Shown here: positions 26,083 to 35,106 of the stretch, piece after piece
How the letters are laid out: every line of letters starts with the position of its first letter
How positions within the stretch are numbered: the first letter of the stretch is position 1
NCBI GenBank assembly: GCA_028278675.1
Contig: JAQAJJ010000003.1
Span: forward strand, 1,042 to 65,041
DNA: 64,000 bases
Direction of reading: 5' to 3'
Source: Candidatus Azophilus lithoversatilis
GTDB lineage: Bacteria; Pseudomonadota; Gammaproteobacteria; Pseudomonadales; Azotimanducaceae
Position numbers and translations under genes: made by a program
The notes under the pieces: model-generated
The model's database searches: none
What the model was told of the DNA's origin: nothing
The model's input: only the letters and a program-made list of their open reading frames with translations

Positions 26083-27960
26083 CTAGACGCTCCTTCCCCT
26101 AAGCAACGCTACTTGTTCCTGTAGAACGCTGGCCGTGACGCCCTCCGGCTCCAGGGCCTCCCCGGCCACCACCTGCACCCGGCTCCACAAGCGGCTGGGG
26201 TTGCGGAAGGCGCCGGCCTTGCGGCTGAAGAAGCTGCCCCAGAGACCGCGCAGGGCCATGGGTATCACCGGCGCCGGGGTTTCGCGCAGGATGCGTTCAA
26301 CGCCGGGGCGGAACGAGTCGATTTCTCCATCCGTGGTGAGCTTGCCTTCCGGGAAGATGCACAGCAGATCGCCGGCGGCGAGCGCCGCGCGAATTTCGCG
26401 GAAGGCGGTCTCGAAGGCGTCCTTGTCCGCGCTGCGGCCGGTGATGGGAATGGCGCGCCCGGTGCGGAAGATGAAGTTGAGCACCGGCAGGTCGTAGATG
26501 GGCTTGAACATGACAAAGCGAATGGGCCGGCGCACGGCCCCGGCGAGCAGCAGCGCATCCACATAGCTCACGTGATTGCAGACCAGCACGGCCGCGCCGC
26601 GGTCCGGCACCTGCTCCAAGCCTTCGTGTGCCACGCGGTACATCGTGTGCGAGAGCAGCCACACCAGAAAGCGCATGGCGAACTCCGGCACCTGGTGGAA
26701 GATGAACCCGGCTACGGCGATGTTGGCGATGGCCACGGCCAGCAGGAGGGTCGGAATTGAGAAGCCGAACACGGCCAGCCAGAGGATGGCTAGACCCGCG
26801 CCCGCCACCATGAACAGCGAGTTGAGCACGTTGGCGGCGGCGATGATGCGCGCCCGCCGCACCTCGGGCGTACGGTGCTGGATCAGGGCTTGCAGGGGCA
26901 CCACAAACAGGCCACCGAACAGGCCGAGCAGCAGTAGGTCCACGAGCAACCGGGCGCTGCCGCTGCCGGCGACGAAGGCCGCAGCCGTGCGCAGGCCCTC
27001 GCCGTCGATGGCTTCGATCGCGAAGTAGGCGTCGATGCCGGCGATGCTGAGGCCGAGCGCGCCGAACGGCACCAGGCCGATCTCGATGCGTCGCCGGGAG
27101 AGTTTTTCGCAGGCGAGCGACCCGATGGCCACCGCCAAGGTGAACACGGTGAGGATCAACGTCACCACGGTCGGCCCGCCGGCCAAATGCCCGCGCGCCA
27201 GGTTCGGGATCTGCGCCAGATACACGCCGCCGAGCAGCCAGAACCAGGAGATGCCCAGTATGGAAAGGAACACGCTGCGCTGCAGCCTCGCCAATCGCAG
27301 GAGGCGCAGGGTTTCCGTGATGGGGTTCCATCCGACTTGCTGTTCAGGGTCGTTGGCGGGCGCTTCCGGGATCTGGCGGCTGGCCAAGTACCCGGCCACC
27401 GCGACTCCGGCCACCAATATGAAAAGGCCCAAGGACAGGCCCGTGCCGCCGCCGATCAGGCTGCCCACCAAGGTGCCGAGCAGGATGGCGACGAAGGTGC
27501 CCATCTCCACCAACCCGTTGCCGCCCACCAGTTCGGTTTCGTGCAGGTGTTGCGGCAGGATGGAGAACTTCAACGGACCGAAGAAAGTGGACTGCACGCC
27601 GAACAGAAACAGCACGGCGAGCATGGCTGTGGCGTTTTGCAGGACCAGCGACAAGCCAGCCAGCAAGGCGACGGCAATCTCAAAGACCTTGATTCGGCGG
27701 ATCAGGCGGGATTTTTCGTACTTGTCGGCGATTTGCCCGGCGGTGGCGGAGAACAGGAAGAACGGCAGCACGAACAGGCCGGCAGCGGCGTTCACGGCGA
27801 AGTCGGCTGACTCGGCGGCGACAATTCCACCGTAGACGAACATTACCGACACAGCGGCCTTGAACAGATTGTCGTTGAACGCGCCGAAGAACTGGGTGAT
27901 GAACAGCGGCGCCATGCGGCGCGTCGCAAACAATCGGAACTGCCCTTGAGGTTCAGCCAT
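26083..27960 (-). CDS. MFS transporter fused to a PlsC-type acyltransferase
   Basis: A 625-residue inner-membrane protein. The first 400 residues form a 12-helix MFS domain related to the lysophospholipid flippase LplT (FITQFFGAFNDNLFK, QSTFFGPLKFSILPQ). The C-terminal part is a PlsC acyltransferase with NHVSYVDALL (motif I), GRSADKD, FPEGKLTTDGE (motif III) and VIPMAL. Such proteins are thought to flip and reacylate lysophospholipids. The acyl-ACP synthetase domain of Aas is missing. Start ATG 27960 is preferred over 27999 because the MFS alignment begins there. Confidence 0.88.
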   Translation of the reverse strand: MAEPQGQFRLFATRRMAPLFITQFFGAFNDNLFKAAVSVMFVYGGIVAAESADFAVNAAAGLFVLPFFLFSATAGQIADKYEKSRLIRRIKVFEIAVALLAGLSLVLQNATAMLAVLFLFGVQSTFFGPLKFSILPQHLHETELVGGNGLVEMGTFVAILLGTLVGSLIGGGTGLSLGLFILVAGVAVAGYLASRQIPEAPANDPEQQVGWNPITETLRLLRLARLQRSVFLSILGISWFWLLGGVYLAQIPNLARGHLAGGPTVVTLILTVFTLAVAIGSLACEKLSRRRIEIGLVPFGALGLSIAGIDAYFAIEAIDGEGLRTAAAFVAGSGSARLLVDLLLLGLFGGLFVVPLQALIQHRTPEVRRARIIAAANVLNSLFMVAGAGLAILWLAVFGFSIPTLLLAVAIANIAVAGFIFHQVPEFAMRFLVWLLSHTMYRVAHEGLEQVPDRGAAVLVCNHVSYVDALLLAGAVRRPIRFVMFKPIYDLPVLNFIFRTGRAIPITGRSADKDAFETAFREIRAALAAGDLLCIFPEGKLTTDGEIDSFRPGVERILRETPAPVIPMALRGLWGSFFSRKAGAFRNPSRLWSRVQVVAGEALEPEGVTASVLQEQVALLRGRSV

Positions 27961-28154
27961 GTGGGTCCCGCTCGGATGACTGCGGCGACCATACCCCATA
28001 TCGCCTTTTGCGGTGTAACGACGCTATGGCGAGCTCGGGAATCTCGGCGCGGGGCTCTTCAACAGGCTACAGGCGTCCAATCGGCCCGTGCTGTTCCAGC
28101 GGGCAACGGAATTGGCTAAGCTGCCCCTTCGTTTTGCAATCGAGAGGTGCCGTC

Positions 28155-29159
28155 GTGGACAACCGTCAGATCGTCATTCGCTCGCTGCCCGAGGGTCGGC
28201 TCGCGGAGCAGAACTTCGCGTTGCGGACTGAGGCTGCGCCGGTGCCTGGTGAGGGTGAGGTGCTGTGCCGCACCTTGGCGCTGACCGTCGGTGCCGGGCA
28301 ACGGGCCGGTCTGCAGGGCAGCGCCAGTTACGCAGGGGCGCCCCGGGCAGGCGTGGTGATGGGCGGCAGCGGAGTGGCGCGGGTCGAGGCCTCCAATGCG
28401 GACGCCATCTCAGTCGGCGATCTGGTCACCTGCCAAACCGGCTGGCAGGACTATTCCGCACATGCCGCCAAGGCGGTTCAGGGAGTCGCTCGAGACGGTG
28501 ATCCGGCGCATCATTTGGGCGTGTACGGCACCAATGGGCTTACCGCCTATTTCGGCCTGTTCGACCTAGGGGCACCGCAGGCCAGTGAAACCGTCGTGGT
28601 TTCCGCAGCGGCGGGCTCGGTTGGGCACTTGGTCGGCCAGATGGCGAAGATCAGCGGCTGTCGAACCGTCGGCGTCACCGGCAGCGATGCAAAATGCCAA
28701 CGGCTCACGGACGAACTCGGCTTCGACGCAGCGGTGAACCACCGCTCGCCGGACTTCCGTCACCAATTCCGGGATGCCTGTGCCGACGGCATCGGCATCT
28801 ACTTCGATAACACCGGTGGCGACATACTCGGTGGCGCCCTGCGGCGCATGAAGCGCGGCGGGCGCATCGTCTGCTGCGGGGTGGTTTCCCAATACGACAC
28901 CAGCAACCCGGCGCCAGGGCCGCGCGGCGTGCCGGGGCTGTTGATCAACAACCGGGTGCGCATGGAAGGCTTTTTGGTCTTCGACTACGCCGAACGCTAC
29001 GGCGAAGCGCGAGCTAAGATGAAGGGTTGGGTGGAGTCGGGCGAGCTTAAGCCCGTGCAGGATGAGTTCCACGGACTTGAAGAAGCGCCACGTGCGTTTG
29101 TTGACTTGCTGGCGGGCGGCAACGTCGGCACCCGCATCGTTCGGATCGCGGACTCCTAA
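28155..29159 (+). CDS. NADPH-dependent medium-chain reductase, CurA/LTB4DH-like
   Basis: A 334-residue zinc-independent MDR enzyme that reduces activated double bonds. It has GEGEVLCRTLALTV, the MGGSGVARV region, VVVSAAAGSVGHLVGQMAK (Rossmann nucleotide loop) and FDNTGGDIL. The start is GTG 28155 after GAGGT; 49 codons of open frame upstream have no homolog-like content. It converges on the secreted protein gene, with a 4-bp overlap at the stops. The physiological substrate is unknown. Confidence 0.88.
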   Translation: MDNRQIVIRSLPEGRLAEQNFALRTEAAPVPGEGEVLCRTLALTVGAGQRAGLQGSASYAGAPRAGVVMGGSGVARVEASNADAISVGDLVTCQTGWQDYSAHAAKAVQGVARDGDPAHHLGVYGTNGLTAYFGLFDLGAPQASETVVVSAAAGSVGHLVGQMAKISGCRTVGVTGSDAKCQRLTDELGFDAAVNHRSPDFRHQFRDACADGIGIYFDNTGGDILGGALRRMKRGGRIVCCGVVSQYDTSNPAPGPRGVPGLLINNRVRMEGFLVFDYAERYGEARAKMKGWVESGELKPVQDEFHGLEEAPRAFVDLLAGGNVGTRIVRIADS

Positions 29160-29689
29160 CTCGTGCGATCAAACACCCGCTTGTAACGCAGCGTCTTGCC
29201 CTTGCGCGGATTGATTGTCACGGACATCAGCAGACGTCCGTCCTTATCCACCTCCAAGCTGCGCTTGACCTTGCGCGTGGTGGATTCGTAGCTGGAGGTC
29301 AGCTTGCGCCGCGACCACTCGCTGCGCATGCCGCGGTAGGCACCGGGCTTTAGGATTTCGCTGCCGACGCCTTGGTAGGTGAGCAGTAGGCTGTCGTCAA
29401 CGTGCTCGATGGTTAAGGCTTGGCAGCGCAGCATTTGCGGCGGCCCCGGGCTGCCGATCTGCGGCTCCGGGCCTGCTGAGCCAGTGGGCACGGGAATGCC
29501 GCCCACGCTGACGCTGGTGCTGAAGTTGCCGCCGAGGCCCTCCCACCAATGGCTGGTCGAGTTGTCCGGCTGCACAGCTTCGGTGCGCTCGACGTTCAGT
29601 GTCCAAGCGCCCACCAGGGCGAGTTCCCCGGCGCAGGCGGCGAACGAAAGCGCGGCGCTTAGCGCGAAGAGTGACACGCTTCGAGTCAT
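29156..29689 (-). CDS. secreted protein of unknown function
   Basis: A 177-residue protein with a signal peptide (about 1-22, cleavage after ACA). The mature part begins GELALVGAWTLNVERTE, a lipocalin/META-like opening, and ends in regularly spaced charged beta strands (KTLRYKRVF). A Gly/Pro-rich loop occupies the middle. The 98-codon upstream open frame overlaps glpS and the repeat and is rejected. No named family recognised. Confidence 0.65.
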   Translation of the reverse strand: MTRSVSLFALSAALSFAACAGELALVGAWTLNVERTEAVQPDNSTSHWWEGLGGNFSTSVSVGGIPVPTGSAGPEPQIGSPGPPQMLRCQALTIEHVDDSLLLTYQGVGSEILKPGAYRGMRSEWSRRKLTSSYESTTRKVKRSLEVDKDGRLLMSVTINPRKGKTLRYKRVFDRTS

Positions 29690-29709
29690 GATTTGCAGTG
29701 TAGCATGGG

Positions 29710-29797
29710 CTTTCATGGAACAAGCGGAGACGGACCCGCGGCGAAAGGATGTTTGTTCGATTTCAGCGGCATGCCGCTTGGGGACGAGCTGAGGGCT
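29710..29797 (+). repeat. 87-bp dispersed repeat, copy 4 (degenerate)
   Basis: TTTCATGGAACAAGCGGAGAC to GGGACGAGCTGAGGGCTCC aligns over its full length to the repeat without gaps but with many substitutions; the plus frame reads MEQAETDPRRKDVCS and ends at a stop. It lies directly before the glpS start and may supply its GAGGG ribosome-binding site. Confidence 0.65.
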
Positions 29798-29801
29798 CCT
29801 G

Positions 29802-30752
29802 TTGAACATCCGCGCACTTGATCTGGGTGGTCCGCACACCTTCAGCCATCGCTTTGCCGAAGGCGCCATTACCGTTGTGCTCGGCCGCAACAACGCCGGC
29901 AAGACGCGGCTGGCCCGCGCTGTCGCCGGACTCGATCCCTCGCCGCCGGGCACCGTCTTCATCAACGATGCCGATGTCAGCACTGTTAACGCCCGGCGCC
30001 GGCGGGTGGGCTTGGTCTATCAGGCGTTCGTCAACTACCCCAACTGGAGCGTGTTCGACAACGTCGCCTCGCCCCTGAAGGCGGCAGGCAAGGGGCGAAA
30101 AGGGAATGGGGCTGAGATCGCCCGCACCGTCCAAGCCCTGGCCGACCGCCTGCGGATCGGCGACCTCCTCGACCGCCTGCCCGGCGCGCTGTCTGGGGGG
30201 CAGCAGCAGCGGGTGGCCATCGCCCGGGCCCTGGCCCAGCAAGGGGAGGTGCTGGTCATGGATGAGCCCTTGGTGAACCTCGACTACAAGCTGCGTGAGG
30301 AGCTTGGGCTGCAGCTCCGTGAAATTGTCCGAGCCGATGGCTTGACAGTGCTTTACCTCACCTCGGACCCGAAGGATGCGTTCACCTTGGGCGATGAAGT
30401 CCTGCTGCTTCAGGATCGCGCCAAGCTGCAAAGCGGCACGCCCCTGGACGTATACAACGCTCCGGTTTCTCCCGAAGCTGCCGACTTGATGAGCGATCCT
30501 GGGGTCAACCGCTTGGACCAACAGACGATTGTGCGCCCCGAGCACCTGCGCTTGGTGCCCCAAGCCGACGGTGATGCGGTCTTCGCCGCCGACGTCAGCA
30601 GCGTCGAGACCAGCGGCGCGGAGACCTTCCTGCACTGCCGAGTGGGCGATGCCAACTGGGTGGCCCGCCTGCCTGGCATGGCGGATGTGGAGGCTGGCAC
30701 CCGGGTGCGCCTGTACGTTGGCAAGGAAGACCTCATTCGCTTCGATACTTGA
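29802..30752 (+). CDS. glpS: glycerol-type ABC transporter ATP-binding protein 1
   Basis: A 316-residue ATPase of the sugar/glycerol CUT1 type. Walker A is GRNNAGKT (about 28-35), the Q-loop YQAFVNYPNWSVFDNVASPL, the signature LSGGQQQR and Walker B VLVMDEPLVNLD. A C-terminal OB-like regulatory domain follows. The usual switch histidine (THD) is replaced by TSD, as in the GlpS family where this position is also not His. The combination of two unlike ATPases, two permeases, DUF2160 and a binding protein identifies the rhizobial-type glycerol transporter. Start TTG 29802. Confidence 0.85.
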   Translation: MNIRALDLGGPHTFSHRFAEGAITVVLGRNNAGKTRLARAVAGLDPSPPGTVFINDADVSTVNARRRRVGLVYQAFVNYPNWSVFDNVASPLKAAGKGRKGNGAEIARTVQALADRLRIGDLLDRLPGALSGGQQQRVAIARALAQQGEVLVMDEPLVNLDYKLREELGLQLREIVRADGLTVLYLTSDPKDAFTLGDEVLLLQDRAKLQSGTPLDVYNAPVSPEAADLMSDPGVNRLDQQTIVRPEHLRLVPQADGDAVFAADVSSVETSGAETFLHCRVGDANWVARLPGMADVEAGTRVRLYVGKEDLIRFDT

Positions 30753-30805
30753 TTCGCTTCCCGCGCTTGGGCCAAAGTGATTCGACCACCCCATGGGCAA
30801 TTGCC

Positions 30806-31870
30806 TTGGCCGCCATCCGAATATCAGGGTTGCATCATCGCTATGAACCCGGCGCCGCACCGGTTCTGGAGGGCGTTGATCTCGAGCTTGGCGATGGCGA
30901 GGCCCATGCCGTTCTGGGCGGCTCCGGGGCGGGTAAGACGACGCTGCTGCATCTGTTGGCTGGCCTGCTGCGCCCGAGCGCCGGAAGCATCGAGTTCGAC
31001 GGGCGCGAAGTCACTGGAGTCAGCCCCGCTGAGCGCCATGTGGCGCAGGTGTTCCAGTTTCCGGTGCTCTACCCCGCCTTGGACGTGGCGGGCAATCTCG
31101 GCTTTCCGCTGGTTAATCGAGGCTGGAGCGCCGCTGCCGTTCGCCGCCGGGTCGGCGAGGTGGCGGAACGGCTGTCCATTGCCGCACTCCTGGTGCGCAA
31201 GCCGAAGACGCTGTCGCTCTTCGAGAAGCAGTTGGTCGCCATCGGCCGGGCGTTGGTGCGCCCCGATGTGGCCCTAGTGCTGCTTGATGAGCCGCTCACC
31301 GCCGTGGAGCCTGCCGCCAAGTGGCGGTTGCGCCAAGCGCTGAAAGCGGTGCAGGGCGAACTCGGGCTGACCATGATCTACGTCACCCACGATCAGACGG
31401 AGGCCCTGACCTTCGCCGGACGCATCACGCTGCTGCATCACGGCAAGGTGCTGCAAACCGGCTCGCCGCAGGCCCTCTACGAACGGCCGGCCCATGAGGC
31501 GGTGGCCCGCTTCATCGGCTCGCCGGGCATGAACCTCGTAGATGGCGAGGTGTCGGCGGGAAGCATCCACTTGGACGGGCAGCCACTGGGCCCGACATTG
31601 GCCGCCGACGGGCGCTGTACCTTGGGGTTTCGTCCAGAGTGGGCGGAGGTTGGCAACCAAGGCACTCCCGTAACCGTGCGCAGCACGCGGGCGCTCGGTA
31701 CGCTCGGCGGCGCGGCCACCGGCTTGGTGACCGCTGAGTTGGGCGGCAAGGTGATTCATGTCCAGCAGGCTTTGAACGGCCTGGTCGGGGATCAGGCCCA
31801 CTTGCACATTGACCCGGCGCGGGTCCTCATCTACCGCGATGGCTGGTTGCTGGCTCATGCGGCGAGCTAA
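30806..31870 (+). CDS. glpT: glycerol-type ABC transporter ATP-binding protein 2
   Basis: A 354-residue ATPase pairing with GlpS. Walker A is GGSGAGKT, the Q-loop VFQFPVLYPALDV, Walker B LVLLDEPLTAVE and the switch HIS is intact (VTHDQTEA). The signature LSGGQ is replaced by LSLFEKQ; a degenerate signature at this place is also a trait of GlpT homologs. A C-terminal MOI/OB domain ends the protein. TTG 30806 aligns with family starts (AAIRISGLHHRY); TTG 30749, overlapping the glpS stop, is an alternative. Confidence 0.82.
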   Translation: MAAIRISGLHHRYEPGAAPVLEGVDLELGDGEAHAVLGGSGAGKTTLLHLLAGLLRPSAGSIEFDGREVTGVSPAERHVAQVFQFPVLYPALDVAGNLGFPLVNRGWSAAAVRRRVGEVAERLSIAALLVRKPKTLSLFEKQLVAIGRALVRPDVALVLLDEPLTAVEPAAKWRLRQALKAVQGELGLTMIYVTHDQTEALTFAGRITLLHHGKVLQTGSPQALYERPAHEAVARFIGSPGMNLVDGEVSAGSIHLDGQPLGPTLAADGRCTLGFRPEWAEVGNQGTPVTVRSTRALGTLGGAATGLVTAELGGKVIHVQQALNGLVGDQAHLHIDPARVLIYRDGWLLAHAAS

Positions 31871-32723
31871 CAACAAGGCGTGGCTGGCGGTGGCGCCGGT
31901 GGTGCTGGTGGTCGCCTTTACGGCCATCGCGCCCCTGATGACCGTCGTCAACTACTCCGTGCAGGACATTTTCGATGTGCAAACGCGCCTTTTTGTTGGT
32001 CTCGACTGGTATCGGGAGACCCTGCGCGACCCCCGTTTCCTGGACGCGCTGGCGCGGCAGTTGGGCTTTAGCGCCCTAGTGCTGGCCTTGGAGCTTCCCT
32101 TGGGCATCTGGATTGCCCGCTGCATGCCCCTGCAAGGCCGAATGACGGTCGTCTTCCTCATCATTCTGGCGGTGCCGCTGTTGATTCCCTGGAATGTGGT
32201 GGGCGTCATTTGGCAGATTTTCGCCCGCCCCGACATTGGGTTGCTGGGTGCGGCGGTGACGGCCCTCGGCCTGTCCTACAACTACACGAGTTCCGCGTTC
32301 GATGCCTGGGTCACCTTGGTGCTGATGGATCTGTGGCATTGGACGTCGTTGGTGGCGCTGCTTTGCTTCGCTGGCTTTGCCGCCATACCGCCAGCCTACT
32401 ATCAAGCTGCGGAACTCGATGGTGCGAGCCGTTGGCAGGTGTTCCGGCATGTGGAGCTGCCGCACTTGAAGTCCGTGCTGACCATCGCCGTGCTGCTGCG
32501 GCTGATGGACAGCCTGATGATCTACACCGAACCCTTCGTGCTGACCGGCGGCGGGCCTGGCGCGAGCACCACCTTCCTGAGCCAGTACCTGACCAGCATG
32601 GCGGTTGGCCAGTTTGATCTCGGTCCGGCGGCAGCGTTCTCGGTGCTGTACTTCCTGCTGATCCTGCTGCTGTGCTGGCTGTTCCACACCACCGTGATGA
32701 AACGCGGCGATGAAGCGGCTTAG
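31857..32723 (+). CDS. glpP: glycerol-type ABC transporter permease 1
   Basis: A 288-residue inner-membrane permease with six predicted helices and the EAA loop (YYQAAELDGASRWQVFRHVELP, about 180-201, shortened here to its core AELDGAS...LP). ATG 31857 overlaps glpT by 14 bp, indicating translational coupling. A longer open frame from 31809 is less likely because it would overlap the ATPase further. Confidence 0.88.
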   Translation: MRRANNKAWLAVAPVVLVVAFTAIAPLMTVVNYSVQDIFDVQTRLFVGLDWYRETLRDPRFLDALARQLGFSALVLALELPLGIWIARCMPLQGRMTVVFLIILAVPLLIPWNVVGVIWQIFARPDIGLLGAAVTALGLSYNYTSSAFDAWVTLVLMDLWHWTSLVALLCFAGFAAIPPAYYQAAELDGASRWQVFRHVELPHLKSVLTIAVLLRLMDSLMIYTEPFVLTGGGPGASTTFLSQYLTSMAVGQFDLGPAAAFSVLYFLLILLLCWLFHTTVMKRGDEAA

Positions 32724-32738
32724 CAGGCGAAACGCCCC

Positions 32739-33548
32739 ATGAGCGCACCCAACGGCAAGGCCCATTGGAGCCTGTATCTCTACTGCGGGTTCCTGCTGGT
32801 GCCCCTGTATTGGCTCGTCAGCATGGCGGGCAAGCCCAATCGGGACATTTTGGGCGGATTGGAACTCGTGCCGAGCAACCCGACGCTGGCCAACTTCGCC
32901 GAAATCGTCACCAATCCGGCTTGGTACGGGGCCTTCATCAACTCCCTCACCTACGTTTGCCTCAACGCCGCCTTGTCCATCGCAGTGGCGTTGCCCGCCG
33001 CCTATGCGTTCTCCCGCTACCGCTTCCTGGGCGACAAACAGCTCTTCTTCTGGCTGCTGACCAATCGGATGGCGCCGCCGGCGGTGTTCCTGCTGCCGTT
33101 CTTCCAGCTCTATTCCGCTGTTGGCTTGTTTGACACGCCGTTGGCGGTGGCGCTGGCCCACTGCCTGTTCACCGTGCCCTTGGCCGTGTGGATCCTCGAA
33201 GGATTCGTTTCGGCGGTGCCCAAGGAACTCGACGAGATGGCGGCCATTGACGGACACTCCTTTGCGTTCTTCTTCTTTCGCATCTTCATTCCGGTGATTC
33301 GCGGCGGCATCGGCGTCACCCTTTTCTTCTGCTTCATGTTCAGTTGGGTGGAACTGCTGATCGCCCGCACCTTGACCGCCAGCGAAGCCAAGCCCATCGT
33401 CGTCGCGATGACCCGCACGGTGAGCGCCTCGGGGCTCGATTGGGGCGTGTTGGCCGCCGCCGGGGTGCTGACCATCCTGCCTGGGCTGGCGGTGGTCTGG
33501 TTCGTGCGCCGCCATCTGGTCAAGGGCTTCGCCATGGGACGCGTGTGA
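32739..33548 (+). CDS. glpQ: glycerol-type ABC transporter permease 2
   Basis: A 269-residue permease with six helices and the EAA motif KELDEMAAIDGHS...IFIPVI that docks on the ATPases. It lies 15 bp after glpP and overlaps the DUF2160 gene by one base. Family behaviour and context indicate that it pairs with GlpP as a heterodimeric channel. Confidence 0.88.
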   Translation: MSAPNGKAHWSLYLYCGFLLVPLYWLVSMAGKPNRDILGGLELVPSNPTLANFAEIVTNPAWYGAFINSLTYVCLNAALSIAVALPAAYAFSRYRFLGDKQLFFWLLTNRMAPPAVFLLPFFQLYSAVGLFDTPLAVALAHCLFTVPLAVWILEGFVSAVPKELDEMAAIDGHSFAFFFFRIFIPVIRGGIGVTLFFCFMFSWVELLIARTLTASEAKPIVVAMTRTVSASGLDWGVLAAAGVLTILPGLAVVWFVRRHLVKGFAMGRV

Positions 33549-33820
33549 TGGCTTGGATGGCTTGGACTTGGCAGACGGCCCTGTTCTTCAGCGCGGTGGG
33601 CCTAGGCTTGGCGGTCATGACGCTGGCGGAGATTCGCTGGCCGACCCAACCAAGGCGCGGCTTCCTGCCCATGGCCACCACCCGCGGCGACCGCTTCTTC
33701 ATCAGCTTGCTGGGCAGCGCCTTCATTCACATCGGCTGGCTCGCCGCAACCGATCTGCCAGTGGTCTTGGCGGGTTTGCTGAGCTTGGGCTATGCGGTGC
33801 TGGTGATGAGCAAGGGGTAG
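33548..33820 (+). CDS. DUF2160 membrane protein of the glycerol transporter operon
   Basis: A 90-residue protein with two or three membrane helices and the conserved cytoplasmic segment RRGFLPMATTRGDRFFI. The DUF2160 family is found almost only in this kind of glycerol ABC operon, between the permeases and the binding protein. Start ATG 33548 overlaps the glpQ stop by one base (TGATG). Its job is unknown. Here the next operon gene is not glpV but a restriction-modification island. Confidence 0.85.
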   Translation: MAWMAWTWQTALFFSAVGLGLAVMTLAEIRWPTQPRRGFLPMATTRGDRFFISLLGSAFIHIGWLAATDLPVVLAGLLSLGYAVLVMSKG

Positions 33821-34136
33821 CGCCCTACCGCCCCGGGGGATTGCCTGCCATATGGTCGTGAAGCGTCTGGTGGAAGCGGCGCGCCGGGGTTTCCTAGGCC
33901 GCAAATCGAAGAAGCACTTCTCCGGGTTGGTGGAATGGGGCTCCCAATGAAACAGGCCGAAGTGGTCGGACGATGCGCCGAAGGCGATGTTGGGTAGTAG
34001 GATTGGCAAGGGGCTTTCGGTTGGCTCCTTATCGGTCAGGTGCTCGTAGTGCAGGCAGCCCATCTTCTTCCAGCGCCCGCGCCCGAGCTCCCAAGAGCGG
34101 TTCCGGTGCTGGCGAGTGGGCGAATCGCGCCGGTGG
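33821..34136. other. 316-bp unassigned stretch at the left edge of the R-M island
   Basis: No gene could be supported. The minus frame is open through most of it and contains a natural-looking segment (LFHWEPHSTNPEKCFFDL), which may be a decayed coding fragment, but it has no start and runs into antisense of the DUF2160 gene. Base composition is less GC-rich than the flanks. Confidence 0.4.
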
Positions 34137-35102
34137 CTAAGGGACCCGATACGGCGTTTCGAGCAAGCGCAGCGTGTGGTGAAACACCTCGTTGACGAAC
34201 TTGGTCCACTCGGCGTCATTGTGGAGGGTTTCGTTGAGTAGGAAGAACTTCTCGATCTGCATCTGTTCGAGTTGTTTGCGCATTTCGTCGGTCACAACGC
34301 CAACGACGAGGAAGTTCTTTGCCCTCGTTGGCGTTTGGTCGAAGGACTTCTTGACGGCTCCGAGCCGTTCCAAGGCACCGGCGGGGTCCATCCCGCCTTT
34401 GACTTCAATCGTTGAAACGATCTCCCAAGACCCGTCTGGCTGCATTCCTTCAAAGCAAATGTCGGGCTCCGAGGAGTACGTCATCCGCAACGCACTTTCG
34501 TTACCCAGTCGCCATGCTTCACCGGCGCCTTCAGGTTCGCACAGGAGCTCGCTTTGACTCTTCAACCACCCAAGGATCCGTTCCTTTACCGCCTGTTCCG
34601 CCTCCTGCCCAATGATGTTTCTCAGCGCGCCGTCTAATGTGATTCCGATGGTCGCGAGGACGTTCCGATACCCGTTATCCAAGGTCCATTCGGTCGAGTT
34701 GCGGATAATGGAAGAAATGACGAGGTTGTAGAGTCTAGCAACCTTGAGGGCGCGCTTTTGTTTGACACGGGCTTTGCTGGGCGCCTCTTCCCATTGGTTC
34801 ACGGAACCAGCGATTTGCTGAACCCGCTTTAGCGACAGCGTGGCGACCCCTCGGTAGTGCAGAGAGGTATCGGGGTGAGCGCACAGCACATCCGGGTGGG
34901 CGAAAACCAAGGACGGCTCGACGTCGATGGCCTCGACATGACGCCAAGCCTCCTCGTCGATGCCGAGCTGTCCCGGATCCCAGGACAGACTCTTTGGGAA
35001 CGCCAGAATCTTGCCACGCACCAATTCGTCGGCCCGTGATCGAATTCTGTTGGATATGATTTCTGCCCGTCGCCTCGCGTCGTCGAGCTTCTCTTCGTCC
35101 AC
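34137..35102 (-). CDS. type II restriction endonuclease, XcyI-like
   Basis: A 321-residue protein placed 4 bp after a DNA methyltransferase. The segment SSEPDICFEG followed 16 residues later by TIEVKGG gives a PD-(D/E)XK nuclease core. The pattern SLVFAHPDVLCAHPDTSLHYR looks like the XcyI family (recognition CCCGGG), but that assignment is from memory of the family. Start GTG 35102. Codon and base use are more AT-rich than in neighbours, consistent with recent transfer. Confidence 0.72.
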   Translation of the reverse strand: MDEEKLDDARRRAEIISNRIRSRADELVRGKILAFPKSLSWDPGQLGIDEEAWRHVEAIDVEPSLVFAHPDVLCAHPDTSLHYRGVATLSLKRVQQIAGSVNQWEEAPSKARVKQKRALKVARLYNLVISSIIRNSTEWTLDNGYRNVLATIGITLDGALRNIIGQEAEQAVKERILGWLKSQSELLCEPEGAGEAWRLGNESALRMTYSSEPDICFEGMQPDGSWEIVSTIEVKGGMDPAGALERLGAVKKSFDQTPTRAKNFLVVGVVTDEMRKQLEQMQIEKFFLLNETLHNDAEWTKFVNEVFHHTLRLLETPYRVP

Positions 35103-35106
35103 TGGT

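Noticed and set aside
30749-30805. Earlier TTG start for glpT
   Set aside because: It overlaps the glpS stop attractively, but the 19 added residues do not match the family and no ribosome-binding site is seen; kept only as an alternative.
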